A DNA stretch of 64,000 nt from NCBI GenBank assembly GCA_963971405.1, contig OZ020484.1:21948001-22012000 (forward strand). The letters are read 5' to 3'. Both the position numbers and the translations under genes were made by a program. Within the stretch, counting starts at the first letter, position 1. Each line of letters starts with the position of its first letter. The notes beneath the pieces were generated by a model. That model made no database searches. It had not been told where the DNA came from and worked only from the letters and a program-made list of their open reading frames with translations. Positions 12,838 to 24,612 of the stretch are shown in pieces. The DNA is from Psococerastis gibbosa. Taxonomy: Eukaryota; Arthropoda; Insecta; Psocodea; Psocidae.

Positions 12838-12890
12838 ACCTGGGTTAGCCCATAGAAGACTTCCTAGTCTTATGGCTCGCCCAGGTAAAA
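12838..12890. repeat. Hairpin before an ATTTATTTATT tail
   Basis: ACCTGGGTTAGCCCATAGAA pairs with the inverse of TTATGGCTCGCCCAGGT. A TTTATTTATTTATT run follows, as in a SINE 3' end, but no head was recognised. Confidence 0.5.
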
Positions 12891-12914
12891 TAAAGTCGTT
12901 TTTATTTATTTATT

Positions 12915-13005
12915 TATGATGCTCATCGACAAGATTCGCATTGTAAGACAAGTTAGCACAGCTACACAGCAATCTACTTTAACAGGTCTGTGACCTAATT
13001 AATAA
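12915..13005. repeat. Dispersed repeat shared with 45222-45300
   Basis: This is the partner of the 45.2 kb copy, with GTTAGCACAGCTACACAGC and GGTCTGTGACCTAATTAAT. No ends are visible. Confidence 0.5.
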
Positions 13006-13489
13006 AGCATTATCAATTATTCATCATTAACTTATCACCAAAGCAATTAAAAACGAGTCGAACCTCAAATTACCCTATTGGAAACATTGCATTCTTATCC
13101 TTTGATTAATAATCCCCTCTCTTACATTCGTCAAACGAGGTTAATAAATAGAATAATCGAGTAGAGAGAAGTTGTTCCGTGTATAACGACATCATGCGTT
13201 AAAATTCAGCTTTGTCGGAAGCGGCACGTCACACTAGGCGACTGTGTGCACCAAGGAAAAACGAAATATCGCGTGGAACGGCAAAATTTGAAAAGGCGTC
13301 AATTCGTGCAGCACTGACGCGCCAGCCAACCCAACCAAAAGCTTCCCCGGGAAATTTAAAGCCAACCTTTCAGCACTTCCATGCACCGCTTATTTCTCTC
13401 ATGACTAATTATAACACCTTTATATGCCTGTAAATGGACTGTTGCAGTGAGGCCTATGCAGACACAGTCCCAGATCTGAGCGAGGAAGG

Positions 13490-13690
13490 CTGAAATAATT
13501 AGCTATATATCGTACGCCATCTGATTTTGCTTTTTATTTCTACTTCTAAACTACATTTTTCATACCAGTAAGTTAGACGTATTGGGAGAATTTTCACGCG
13601 TTTAAAATTATTTGTAATTTTTTAAAGTGCTATTAAGTGCACCGTGAGGAATATAATTTTTAGGCAAGGTTCACTCAACTATAGTATTGT
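13490..13690. repeat. Dispersed repeat, pair with 15567-15785
   Basis: Both copies share GCTGAAATAAT-like starts, TACGCCATCTG, TCTAAACTACATTTT, TTAAGTGCACC-like and TTTTTAGGCAAGG-like blocks. They flank the P4 palindrome and the Harbinger derivative. Confidence 0.65.
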
Positions 13691-13734
13691 TAGTTCAGTC
13701 TATGTTAGTTCATGCCTATCTTAAGGTGCCCATT

Positions 13735-14111
13735 CCATTGACCGGCTAGGGCTATTTCCAAAAACGGTGACGTGGTAGCAGACATTCAAGACTTAGGTGG
13801 CGTTTCCACCGACCTCGCATTGCAGAATTGACGGAAATGTTTATTTTCCTCTGTGCCATAGTTAAAATTGATCAATCAATGATCATACAGTAAAATCACA
13901 AACAAACAAACTAAAATTAAAAAATGGCGTCATGGGATATGTTAAGTACAAACATTTTAATAGATTTCTATAAAAAGAAAAATTCTAATTTCCGTCAATG
14001 TCATTTGCATTCTGCAATGCGAGATCGGTGGAAACGCAACCTAATTCTTGAATGTCTGCTACCACGTCACTGTTTTTGGAAATAGCCCTAGCCGGTCAAT
14101 GGAATGGGCGC
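13735..14111. mobile_element. Palindromic mini-transposon, copy P4, with an inner palindrome
   Basis: The outer arms (GACCGGCTAGGGCTATTT, then the core GACGTGGTAGCAGACATTC) are flanked by TTAA. Exactly in the centre sits a second palindrome, 13796-14041, with GGCGTTTCCACCGACCTCGC ends and an unrelated loop of about 150 bp. The same composite occurs at 31288-31671. Confidence 0.88.
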
Positions 14112-14115
14112 TTAA

Positions 14116-14262
14116 GGCGAGGGTCGCACTACGCAGCCATGGCTGCCTGCCTGCCGCAGCCAAAAGAACGTGCACAATTGCATGGCAGCCAACTGGCTGC
14201 GCGCAGCCAGATTATGACAAGGTAAAGTGCATGTAAAGCATGTGGCTGCCTTCAGTCTCTGA
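14116..14262. repeat. Extra Harbinger left-end unit
   Basis: It repeats the GGCTGCC-rich end and the block AGATTATGACAAGGTAAA found again at 14366-14400. It is a roughly 180 bp unit duplicated beside the 14263-15385 element. Confidence 0.65.
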
Positions 14263-14507
14263 GGCTAGGGACGCACTAGGCAGCCTGGCTGCGGCAGCCA
14301 ATCCGACACTTGGTTGTTTATCGGAACCCGCGCACTACGCAGCCAAAAAAACGTGCACCATTACAAGGCAGCCAGATTATGACAAGGTAAATGCATGTAA
14401 ATGCTGCATGTGGCTGCCTTCAGGCTCCGCGCACTAGTCGACGCAGCCAACGAAATTTACCTACTTTTCGTTTATTAGCTTCGTTCATCAGGTGATTTAT
14501 CGAAGAA

Positions 14508-14651
14508 ATGACTTTTGATACAGAAAAATTCATCCGAAAAGTCGAAAATGGACAAGCCATTTGGCAAATATTTTCGGAGGAATATAGCGATCGTGACTTG
14601 AAAACAAGGAAATGGGAGGAAATAGCAAATATAATGTGTGAAGAAAATTGA
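14508..14651 (+). CDS. Short MADF/Myb-SANT-like DNA-binding protein of the Harbinger element
   Basis: The frame has 47 residues and starts MTFDTEKFIRKVENGQAIWQ. Conserved features are an N-terminal Phe-Ile helix, IWQIFSEEYSDRD and TRKWEEIANIM, the first two helices of an MADF domain. In Harbinger elements this partner protein brings the transposase to the ends. The family normally has 80 or more residues in the domain, so this is truncated by the TGA after CEEN and is probably non-functional. It is divergent to the transposase remnant on the other strand. Confidence 0.7.
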   Translation: MTFDTEKFIRKVENGQAIWQIFSEEYSDRDLKTRKWEEIANIMCEEN

Positions 14652-14881
14652 AGAAAATGAATTCGGTAAAAGTATTCTTTATTATACGTCACTTCACTTC
14701 ACTTTTTTCCTTGACAAGTAACCCCGCGGACAAGGTGCATAATAATAATAATAGTAATAGGTAACTTATTTTTATATTTTGTTATTATATAAAAATAATA
14801 ATAATATAAATATAAATATTCTGTGACTATCCCAATGCTACCCGATCTTGCCATTCAAGCGAATTTGTATTTATAAAACAA

Positions 14882-15270
14882 TCAGAAAATAAATCTCTGT
14901 ATGACGCTGATGATTGACTGGTGTAGGTCCTGGGGGCCCAGGGGAGTTTCTAGTTCTGGAGGGACGTACAATGTGTCTTGAAATTTATATCCATCTCTTT
15001 CTCGTACGTAATTATGTAATACACATCATGTTTCAATACCCATAATTGAAATCCTTACATCTTATTTTAGAAGGGGGCATCGAATGATTGTATGGACATT
15101 CTAGTGTAATTCAAAAACCATTCTGGATATCGTCGTAAATCGTTAAAAGAAGTTTTAAATAAGCCCTTCGAGTGCCGTTCCCGAAATACTGGATGAATCT
15201 AATATCTACTCTTTGTTCTGCGTCTCCTACGAGACAATAGGCACATCTCAACAACATCTTCCTCGTCCAT
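14882..15270 (-). pseudogene. Harbinger DDE transposase remnant, core deleted
   Basis: From the ATG at 15270 the frame has an Arg-rich start, then a stop where Trp is expected after KSRY. It continues IHPVFRERHSKGLFKTSFND and RRYPEWFLNYTRMSIQSFDA, the typical N-terminal region of DDE_Tnp_4 transposases, and stops at 15067. At about 15025-14882 another frame carries VLHNYVRERDGYKF, the typical C-terminal block around the last catalytic region. The intervening roughly 200 residues with the DDE core are missing. It is a dead gene inside the 1.12 kb element. Confidence 0.82.
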
Positions 15271-15566
15271 TTTTATAGAGTGTAATGTAACGACTAACGA
15301 ATAATAACGAACTCTCGGCTGGCTGCTTATTATAACTGGCTGCGCCATATTTTGGCTGCCGCAGCCAGGCTGTGCATCCCTAGCCTGAATATATACCAGT
15401 TGAAGCAGCCATTTTTCTACTTTCCTACTATTATCTTGTTTATTAAAATTAGTTTTTTTACACTCTCCTCAAAGTAATAACCAATTTTTCTTCTGGTATT
15501 ATGCATGCTCGCATACGAGTTTCACGAGAACTCCATGAACTGTATAAAACTCCATATTGAGCCTGA

Positions 15567-15785
15567 AATAATAAGCTATATGTACGCCATCTGTCTTTGC
15601 TATCTATTTCTACTCTAAACTACATTTTATGATTTATCAGACGATCATGTACCATCAAGTTTGACAAAAAATTTATAAACTTCTGCGTGTTAAAATCTTA
15701 AAAAGGATTTATAATTTTTTTAAAATATTAAATGCACCATGTAGAAAATTGTTATTTTTGGCAAAGTCTACTACTCAAAGTCGGC
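15567..15785. repeat. Dispersed repeat, pair with 13490-13690
   Basis: Collinear with the 13.5 kb copy at moderate divergence, with a few short insertions. It has no coding content. Confidence 0.65.
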
Positions 15786-16046
15786 TATACTACCTGTACA
15801 AAACCCGCTAGAACCACTTTTCATTCAATGCTGAATTGGTTCTGTATGAAAGGCCAAATAGTACAATTGTCTTATAGAAACAGATAATGCTCGTGTGATA
15901 AAAATGAAGTGCCTTAAAAATATTTGCGTTAGAGATTTAAGATAAGTCAATGAAGAGCATTATAACCCTTGCCAACAGAAATTTGTTTAAGAGGGTACAG
16001 ACTTCCATAAGCACTACTTAACCAACTTGGTTAATTAGTGAGCTTT

Positions 16047-16135
16047 CGCGAAATTCTTAGCTGTTTGTTTTAAGAGGACTTGAGAAGTTTACAATGATTA
16101 GTCGATAATTTGGCTGAGAATTCTGTAATTACGTT
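16047..16135. repeat. Local duplication, first copy
   Basis: ATTCTTAGCTGTTTGTTTTA and GTTTACAATGATTAGTCGAT recur at 16230-16313. The second copy is cut by the foldback element at 16314. Confidence 0.75.
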
Positions 16136-16229
16136 ATTCCTGTATGCGTTTTAAAATTGCGACTTTAAATGCCTATCTGATTAAAAATAGGCTAATAAGA
16201 TATTAATAAAGGCTAAAAGTTTACAGGCT

Positions 16230-16313
16230 ATTCTTAGCTGTTAGTTTTAAGCTGGCTTGAAAAGTTTACAATGATTAGTCGATAATTTATTGGCTGCGAA
16301 TTCTGTAATTAAA
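16230..16313. repeat. Local duplication, second copy
   Basis: Matches 16047-16135 closely and ends at the left edge of the foldback element. Confidence 0.75.
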
Positions 16314-16512
16314 GTCCACACAAAATGAAAAAAGTATGGACATGGAATGTTTTGATCCTGTGCAACACAGTAAAAATATTCTTTGCACAATTTTTGTTAT
16401 GCCTTGCTGCCAATGCAACAAGGTAACACAAAATGGTGCAAGGAATATTTTTATAGTGTCACACAGGATCAAAACATTCCATGTCCAAACTTTTCTCATT
16501 TTGCGTGAACTA
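16314..16512. mobile_element. Foldback element
   Basis: Arms of about 95 bp pair through nearly the whole length (GGACATGGAATGTTTTGATC in both arms). It interrupts the second copy of the 16.05/16.23 kb duplication. A half copy lies at 63556-63665. Confidence 0.88.
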
Positions 16513-17544
16513 TACCTTATGTTATCTAATGTTACCTTATGTTATCTTCCAAGTTCCAACTGAAACCATTTAGGTATGATGATGGTAAACTTATAGTCTA
16601 GACATAGAAAATTCATTCAATAAAAAATTCCTTTCAGGAACATGACCTAGAGAAGCTTCAAAATATTTATTTACTACAAACAAAATATACCCTATCACAA
16701 AAGCATTGCATGAATTGATAGAAGTATTGTCAATAGCGTTTACCATGGTTGATCGTATAATGACGCAACTTTTCCTGTCCTCCGGGTTTTCAATACCAAA
16801 AGGACTGTTAGATAAGGAATATGTACTAAAACAATGAATCAACAAGGCGTCTATTGGTCTGCCGGAAATCAAAGACATGAGCCACATAAATCATCGTCCG
16901 AATCCGGCAATTCAAATTTTTCAATTCGAGACATGTCATGCTGGTTTGGTTCGTCCCATTCATTTGGGGGAGCAATGAGCTGATATCTTGTTTGCTTAGC
17001 AGGGTACAATAATGCAGGAGGTACAATAGTACACTAGAGCTGTTACAATTTTTAATTTTTATCGTTTTCTTTAGAATTCTATTGTTGTGATCATACTTTG
17101 TGCTTATGTAAAATCCTACTCTATAAACGTCGTAAGATCATTATGTGATTAAGAAGACTAACGCGTATCGCGTATTAAATACCCAAATGGTAAGCACGAC
17201 ACTCGTTTTGAATCATAAATCCATATTTCCTTCTCTGATTCCTGAACAAAGTGGATTAACAATAATAAAAAAATCTCGTTCGGCTCCGGCCGATCAGGTA
17301 GGTATATTTCATGCAAGCGCAGACCCCGCTTCACAGATTGGTGGTTTCTTCTTCCCCAGTAAATGATATCATATTTATTGCAGAACACATTTCGCACTAG
17401 TGCTGACCCAGCTTTTCCCATATGTTACGCTATTTATGCAATTAAAAATTAAGCAGACTTAAGTAAAATTACGCTCTCCTTCATTTTCCCGTTGACTAGA
17501 CAACATCTTGAAATGGTCTGAGCGTTAATTACCATTATCATAGA
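16513..17544. other. No gene seen
   Basis: Several overlapping short frames (16591-17421) occur on both strands without recognisable domains. The minus frame at 16591-16887 is the longest, at 98 residues. Confidence 0.55.
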
Positions 17545-17720
17545 TAAAACTACTGGCTTTCATTCCATTCCTTTGCGACCAATATTAACGGAGATATGAT
17601 TTTTTACGGTTTTAATCGGCCTCCATCTTGACATTAAATGACAGATCAGGCTGGTTAAGAAACTTGATCAAGACATTGGTATGATTAATTTTTGTGCCAC
17701 GTTTCATCAAAATAGGATTA
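17545..17720. repeat. Diverged dispersed repeat, pair with 35405-35580
   Basis: Shared order: CTAGCTTTCAKTC-like, GACCAATRKTAACNGAGATAT, ATCGGCNNCCATCTTGA, CTGGTTAA and TTTGTGCCAMRTTTMATCA. It is old, with no ends visible. Confidence 0.55.
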
Positions 17721-17791
17721 TAATAAATAACTAATATCATTATTATATAAAATTGTCTCCTTAGTAACTTTGTAATAATTCGAACACATTA

Positions 17792-18495
17792 TAGGAGGGG
17801 AGCCCGTGATGCTAAATGGGGATTTACTCGAGTGTCATAGAGACCTATTGGGTTGCAAAGCTTAGATGATAAAAATAAGAAAATGTTCTATAATGTATAC
17901 CTTTTCAGCGGTGGAGTACGCTGCTATAGATTTTCAAAAATGTAAAAAAAAACTGTTGCGTGGACATACCCGAGGGCGTCAGATATTGATATATAAGGTT
18001 CATCTATATATTCTAGACGTGCTGTATAATAATCTGACGATTATCTGGAGGGATCTGCCTAATCTGACAATTAAAAGAAAACAAAATTTTCTTCGATTTT
18101 TTAAAATCATTGCACTTAATTATTTGAAAAGCTCAGGAATTATTAAATATACTATTATATTATATTCATATTAATAATATTAAATAGTAAATATTTATAA
18201 ACTTTAATTCTCATAACTTTTATTAAAAATCAATTAAAAATAAAAAAATTAGCCAAAACCTTGGAAATACGCTGTAAATAATATCCTAGCGTCATGGCAA
18301 CAGAACTCAAAGTGGGGACGCAATGAGAAATACAGGCATCACGCAGCTGCACATCCTCAAAGTCCTCCCGTTTCTTTGGGTCACACTCAAATTGTCAGAT
18401 TAGTGAAATATACACTACTTAGCATGCAATGAACTTACCATACCTTAATCTGACGCGCTCGAGTAAATCCCGAAATCCCCGCTTGGGCTCCCCTA
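17792..18495. mobile_element. Mini-transposon with inverted repeats
   Basis: Inverted repeats of about 40 bp share AGGGGAGCCC, GGGGATTT and GATTTACTCGAG. The 0.7 kb interior is AT-rich; the 102-residue open frame at 17866 has no recognisable motif. Confidence 0.75.
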
Positions 18496-19887
18496 CTATT
18501 ATAATAATATACCGTAGCAACAATTTAAAAAAAGAATGAAAAATATTCAATCATATGTAGCCTAAGTAAAAAGAAATGTTAACATTTCATGTTTTAATAA
18601 CTAGGTTGATGTAAAATGACTAAAATGACTAATCAGTGTACGCCTACGAACGGGGGAGTTAGAAAATTAAGTTACCACTTGTGATTAAACAATCGAGTCT
18701 TACAGTCAGGGATCTACATCAACCGAGCGCAATGCCCGATCTCCTGTTACTAATATATAATATGATGAATTTGCTCAAGTATAACTAAAAGAAATTAATA
18801 ATTAGGTAATAAGTAGGATTAAAGAACATTGTTGTTGCAACCGTGATGTCAAGTTACACTTCTATCGTGTGGTCACGACAAGCACACGCCTATTTATTAA
18901 AGCCTACACATTACCTACTTACTTAACGTATCCGGGCCTAGAACACATTGATCCAAAACATTGCGGGCTGGATAGCCTTGTCATTTGCATCTGAAAGATC
19001 TGTCTGGGACACAGCTCCTTCTAAGTTAGGGCAAACCAGAAGGTGGCCCTCGTCTTGTTATTGTCCGCATTCGCCTACACATTATATACAGTACCTACAT
19101 AGGCAACATGCGTACTATATACAATATGAAATATTGTAATGGGTACAGTAGAAGCCAACAAATAAAGAATCTACCTTCTCTATTGTACGTGAAGAAAGAT
19201 CACCGACGCTAGTATAGCAGATATGAATCTGGCCCAGGCGACGGATACATAACTTACGTGCTAATCATGGGTAATGCTTTCTTAATTCAATCACAATCTA
19301 GTCATCTGCACTCTGAATCCTAAGTGCTTTCACAATGTCCAATCCAATTGCTATGAATACAGTATAATCAAAGTTTTGACACTGTGGCCATAGGCATTTT
19401 GGGATGATCATAGCGAAAATTTGGATTATATGCCTTCTTTGTCTGCACGTACTCTCTTGAAATATCTGCTACAATTACTTTACAGCAGAGACGCCATTAG
19501 CTGAAAGACAAGACAAGTGAGAAGTCTAAATCTTTCCACGGTATATAGCAGGACGAGATGGGAATGCCTCAAATAAAGTTCGATTTTATAGATGATATGA
19601 GTAGTGGAGTATCACAAACTGCTTACAAGACAAGCAGTTTTAAAAATGACTCAAAGTCAACTTCGCGAATTTTTACGATTAAAGTAGACTAGCATCATGC
19701 GTGGATAGAAGAAAAACAAATTCAGCCTAAATAATCGTATAATGCTTTAATGTTACCGAGTATTATAGATTCTTATATAAAAGAAGTCTCGTTGAGTCTC
19801 AGACAAAAAACGGAAGACATATAATGACCTACTGCCTGCACTTTCCAGTTTCCAGGAAGAGAGCTGAAAGGACAAATTTAGCAAATA
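18496..19887. other. No gene seen
   Basis: Anonymous AT-rich DNA. Confidence 0.6.
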
Positions 19888-19895
19888 ATATAGAC

Positions 19896-20201
19896 CAGAG
19901 GTTCCCAAACTGTGGTCCATAGACATATATCAGGTGGTCCACGGGCCAAAGTAAGAAATAAGAAAATAAAACAGCTGAGTTGTTGGAAATTTGAAATAAA
20001 ATACGGTACAGTAAGTCTAGGCACTGACCTACAAAATCCGCCCAATACCAGTTATAAACATTTAATCAAATATTAGCACGTATTCTTAGGCACAAGCTTG
20101 CTCCTAGAATTGAACGATTTTCGATTTTCACAGCCACGGGGGTCCACGGAAAATCAAAAATAATCTAGTGGTCCGCGGACAAAAAAGTTTGAGAACCCCT
20201 G
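19896..20201. mobile_element. hAT-type non-autonomous element B
   Basis: Same family as 2340-2652, with CAGAGGTTCCCAAACTGTGG and TTTGAGAACCCCTG ends. The flanks ATATAGAC/AAACAGAC match at six of eight positions. The interior is collinear with element A, with moderate divergence. Confidence 0.88.
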
Positions 20202-20401
20202 AAACAGACAGAGAAGTAATTCAAGAGCCATAGTACTAAGTGTATTATATTGATCGAAAAAACTTATAGAATTTGTTAAAAACAAAGCATCCCACATGTC
20301 AGAAACATGAAATTAAAAATTCTATTACAACAAAACTATTTTCTTCTGTATCATTTATTCGCATGAATTCAGAGAAAGTTTATTAATTCCGTTTTCAGTT
20401 A

Positions 20402-20541
20402 GGCGGGGTTTCCACATACGTCAATGGTCAATGAGAAATATGGTTTTGACGTGGTAGCAGAATTTTTAGTATGTCTTTAATGTCTGCTAAAACGTCAATT
20501 TCACATTCTCATTGACCATTGACGTATGTGGAAACCCCGCC
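20402..20541. mobile_element. Palindromic mini-transposon, copy P5
   Basis: Arms begin GGCGGGGTTTCCACATACGT and are flanked by TTA direct repeats. The copy-specific segment CAATGGTCAATGAGA is mirrored in the right arm. The core is conserved with small changes (TTTTAGCAG on the right). Confidence 0.88.
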
Positions 20542-20544
20542 TTA

Positions 20545-23500
20545 CATCTGTTCAATAATTCACTACATTATCTTCGATAAACAGTTCGCAGAAAGTCACA
20601 CTACGATCCTGACAGAAAATATTTTTTTTAAGTTCATTATCTTCTTTTCTTACAATATACAATGTTATGCAATAATTAAAAACATATTTACCGCAATTTG
20701 TTTCATTAAAGAATAATTCACCTCCTATTGTACGATATAATCCCGTTGACATAATAATGACTAGGCAAGTACAGTATATGCCTAATCTTAATTAAAATCA
20801 GTCTTTGTCAACCCCTAATTTGCGATGTAGGTACCGTAATTCAATTTCATATAGAGTCAACTAGCTGAATGACGAAAATTGATGGAGTGAATTATGAAGT
20901 GGTTGAAATATAAAAACGGGCGTTGGCCTTCTTTATATTAACAGCAATTCTGCTCCGAGTGCTTTTATCTTGTCACACTAATGGGAACGAGGTCTAAGTG
21001 AAGCAGCAATTAAGGTTGTAACCTATCAAAGGAGAATGTTCCCGTGTCGAACAATTTTATAAGAGCTCCCCCATTAAGTACCTGTGACATTTTTATTTAT
21101 CACCAGATAAAATTTTGCACTCCATCCCCTCCATATCAGGAAATAATACTCGTAGACTGAAGTAAAAATCTGTATACCATTGAATGGCTGATCGTACCGA
21201 TGGGAAATATCGTATGTGAAAGCTTTGTTCTGTTTTCAGTTGCTTTCAAGAATATTTGAAGCGATATTCCAAATCTATGCTCTTACAGTGTGCATATACT
21301 GTATCTGTTCAGGTTTGATATTCCCCCATATAGACAGTAACAACACATGGGTGAGTAGGCTACAGCAGTGAAGAAAAATTTGAGATAAAAGAAATGGGAT
21401 ACAGGCTATTTTTTTATTTTTAATAGAAACACTGAATGAAAATTGATGGTATATTTCATAACCTGGTGCAATACATCGATTAAATATACTGTATTATATA
21501 TGCCTAGTATAAAAACATCTTAACATGTAACTTGTAAGCCATATATTTATCCGAAACACCGCGTAAATATTGTGCTTTCCATATTGATAATAATAAATTT
21601 GCATAATGTAAATGAAAGATGGATAAGCCCCAAAGGGTTGAGTAATGAGATAAATATTAAATAGTAAGCTACGGGAAAATTCGACATGTGCAATGACGTG
21701 CACGCCCTAATTAAGCACCAAAGGTTGAAAACAAAATGGAGCAAAATGAAAAATTGAAGGGGAAACAGTAATTAATTAACGATGAATCACATCCGTAACA
21801 AAATAATGAGAGAAGAAAAATCCAAAGACAGTCCAGCGTCCCCCAATTATTTTCAAGAGACTCTTGGAAAATAGGAAAAGCACACCAGCAGCATTTTAGG
21901 GCCAACAGCAGGGGCGGAAAATATTCATTTTCAGGATAGACATCCAAGTCATGAATCTCCTATAATTCAGCGACATCAAGACGCTGTGCTGGTTATTCAA
22001 AAATAAAATTGAGGTGGACCCATCAGGAGGAAAGGCGATTTTGTTTCCCCATAATGAGAGGGAGAAAATGTTATTTTGTGTTCCCCTCGCGCGATGAGAT
22101 TACATTTCGAGGGAGCAGGAGCACGTGTAATCCCGGATGATTAATTGGGCGACGTACCTGCCACCGGGGACACTGGTCCCTCATCTCGTCTATTTTCTTC
22201 GGAAAATGTCTCACAACATGCGAGAAAACTGATTTATGCAGGTACAAAAATTTTGAAATGGAAGGGTAGGAGGAGAAAGCAATGTAAATCCATTTTGTAT
22301 GAAACAGAAAAACTAATTTAGAGTTATGACTCACAGAGCTCCTCTACCGGGCGGCCGAACTTTAATCGCTAACCTACTTCAACTGTTTAAAATTTTATAT
22401 TAAAAGATAAAATTTAGTTTAGCACATAAATCAATATTAGGCTACTTTTGGGCCAGCAATTGAACTTTATACGCACACACTTGAGAGCAACGCGAACGTC
22501 TCCACAATACGCGTTTTTTGTACAAAGTCGTAGAGCTATCAAAAATGTCGCATCCATTGTAAGAAAAAAAAATACTCCTCTACATTTTGGTATGTGATAC
22601 TCGTATGTGGGCGTCATTAATTTACACTGGTTTGCCACAGTTTTTTAACTGCTTCCCCAGGACGCCCTCACCTACCGTTTTTGCTAAAATCTAGTTTTAG
22701 ACGTAATATATAAACATTTCTCATATGGGATCTGAAATTTTTTACAGCTGTAGATATTTCATGAGATATTTCATTTTGTACACTTTTAAGGTCTTCCAAT
22801 TATCTCATAATATTCCTAGTTTGCCTATAACCAAGCCTCACCTCCCAATGCAAATTTGCTATAGGTATTGAATTTTCAAATCAGTTCGAACCACTTTCCA
22901 AGGCCAACGGCCTTACCATGTTGATTCCATTACAGCAGAGCATGTTTCAAACTGCGGCAACTTGGTAGTGTGCACAGCGTTGGCAGGGGAACCTGGTGGG
23001 ACATGATAACTCGCTTAGGGAGTATAAGTCGAGTCCTGGTCACCTCCGATTTAATCGTCTGACTTTACCATGTTCCCCAAGTGGTTCGGAATCCACTATA
23101 ATCAGGAGGTCCACCCTGTTAGTCAACTCCCCTTTCCCCGAGGTGAAAGAGTCTGCCCTTAGGGTGCCTCAAGTTAACAAACAGACTCACTCCCCCCGCC
23201 AGGCTGACAGGGTTACTTAAAGTAGAAATGCTGAAAGCAGGTGTTAGAAACAACAACAACTTTCCATGTGTTTGCAGTGTAGCCAATACACAAATTTACT
23301 GGGGTTTCAATTTTTATTTTAATGCAATAAAGGCACGAGCGGGTATTGTAAGCTTTTGGACCCAAAATTTCGGTCAATCATTCAATCCAAGGGACGAAAA
23401 TACAGTAGTGTCTTCAAATATTGAGATTGGCATTACTTTAATGTATGTAGAGGGGAATTATTTTAATATCAACATGGCGTTGGTACTTAAAAATGCAACC

Positions 23501-23570
23501 ACACAAGTTACTTATGGGCATTTATACACTGTGATGTAGGCATTTTCCTTTTACGTTAACAGTGTAAAAT
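20545..23570. other. No gene seen; two GC-richer patches
   Basis: Mostly anonymous. A non-repetitive GC-richer patch lies at 22070-22210 and another at 22990-23220. The latter is open for 74 residues on the plus strand but shows no domain or splice context I trust. Confidence 0.5.
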
Positions 23571-23707
23571 CTATGCTTTGGAGGGCATGTAAAGCAGGTG
23601 GTCCCGGGTCTTCCCAGTTGAGCGTAGGTGAGGGCTTTTAAATAGCCCTCACTCAGCTATGTAGGCTTAGTAATAGAACAAAAAGGCATTCTTTATTTAT
23701 TTATTTA
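23571..23707 (+). mobile_element. tRNA-derived SINE, copy 5 (5' truncated)
   Basis: Body and tail only: GGAGGGCATGTAAAGCAGG, TCCCGGGTCTTCC, GGCTTAGTAATAGAACA, then (TTTA)n. The head is missing. Confidence 0.75.
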
Positions 23708-24604
23708 TCCACAAATTTTTATGTTTAGGTTTTGTAGTAAAAAACCAGACGAGACGCATTTTCTCCAATTAGTTAAAATGCTACCTACAATAATTTTGTT
23801 ATTTGTAGGGAAACAACATAATATTCTTACCTCAAAATGCCGGCTACACATGGCATTTGAAATTGGCTTCTAGGAAACTGTTTCATTTACTAATTGACTC
23901 GTTTCATTTGCTAGGCCTTATACTGTACGTGTGTAATAATATTTAAGTGTTGACATAGCCCCCCCCCCCCCAACAACCTCAACATGCAATTTTATTCGAC
24001 TGGAAGGTTTAATACGCGAGAAATAAAATAAAGACACACGCTATCGCAAAGCATGAAATGGCGAGAAAATTTAATTATCAGCAAATCATGAAAGAAGACC
24101 GCAGCATGCGAATTATCCTGCTGGGGCTGGTCAAGACTTAATTCCATTCCCATTAGTTAATTAACACGTATAAGCTCTGGTTATTTCGAGAATCCCAATA
24201 TAAAATACCTTGATTGGATTTTCAGTAAAGAGCTATTTCGGGATGATCAATGTGGGGGATAAAAGCTCCTTTATGGGGGAAATAACAATTCAGTATACGC
24301 AATAGTAATCCATTGTCTAGCTTTCTAGGTATATACAGTACAGTAGTTTATTCCACTATTGCCATCATCATTGCCACCAAACCAACTAATAGCTCATAGC
24401 TTAGTGTTATGGGTGTTGCAGGCCACCTCTTTGAATTATAGACCAAATATTTTTAGTGAGTTTTTGGTTTTGGCGCCATTCCTGTCCTTAACTCAGAGTC
24501 ATTGTATTACTAGATCCAACATTTTATCCTTAATCCTCCCCTGTCGCTCGATAACGGCGCATTTTCGGCATAAAAATAAGTGGGTTATTTTTGCATGAAA
24601 AGGA
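23708..24604. other. No gene seen
   Basis: Anonymous, with one C tract near 23960. Confidence 0.6.
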
Positions 24605-24612
24605 ACTGGGCA

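Larger units (their letters stand above)
14263..15385. mobile_element. PIF/Harbinger transposon, internally deleted derivative
   Basis: The element is 1.12 kb with terminal inverted repeats of about 35 bp (GGCTAGGGAYGCAC at each end, followed by a GGCTGCGGCAGCCA run), flanked by the 3-bp duplication TGA. Inside are a short MADF-like ORF on the plus strand and both ends of a Harbinger transposase on the minus strand. Opposed transposase and DNA-binding ORFs are the standard Harbinger plan. The catalytic core is gone, so it can move only with a transposase supplied in trans. A partial extra copy of the left end lies at 14116-14262. Confidence 0.85.

Noticed and set aside
14048-14437. Open frames over the GGCTGCC-rich repeats
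   Set aside because: They follow the Harbinger terminal repeats and palindrome P4; the reading is repeat-derived.
22996-23220. A 74-residue plus frame as a gene
   Set aside because: No domain, no splice or signal context, and no similarity I can name.
23228-23539. A 103-residue frame
   Set aside because: Plain AT-rich codon use, no motif, and it ends just before a SINE body; chance is the best explanation.
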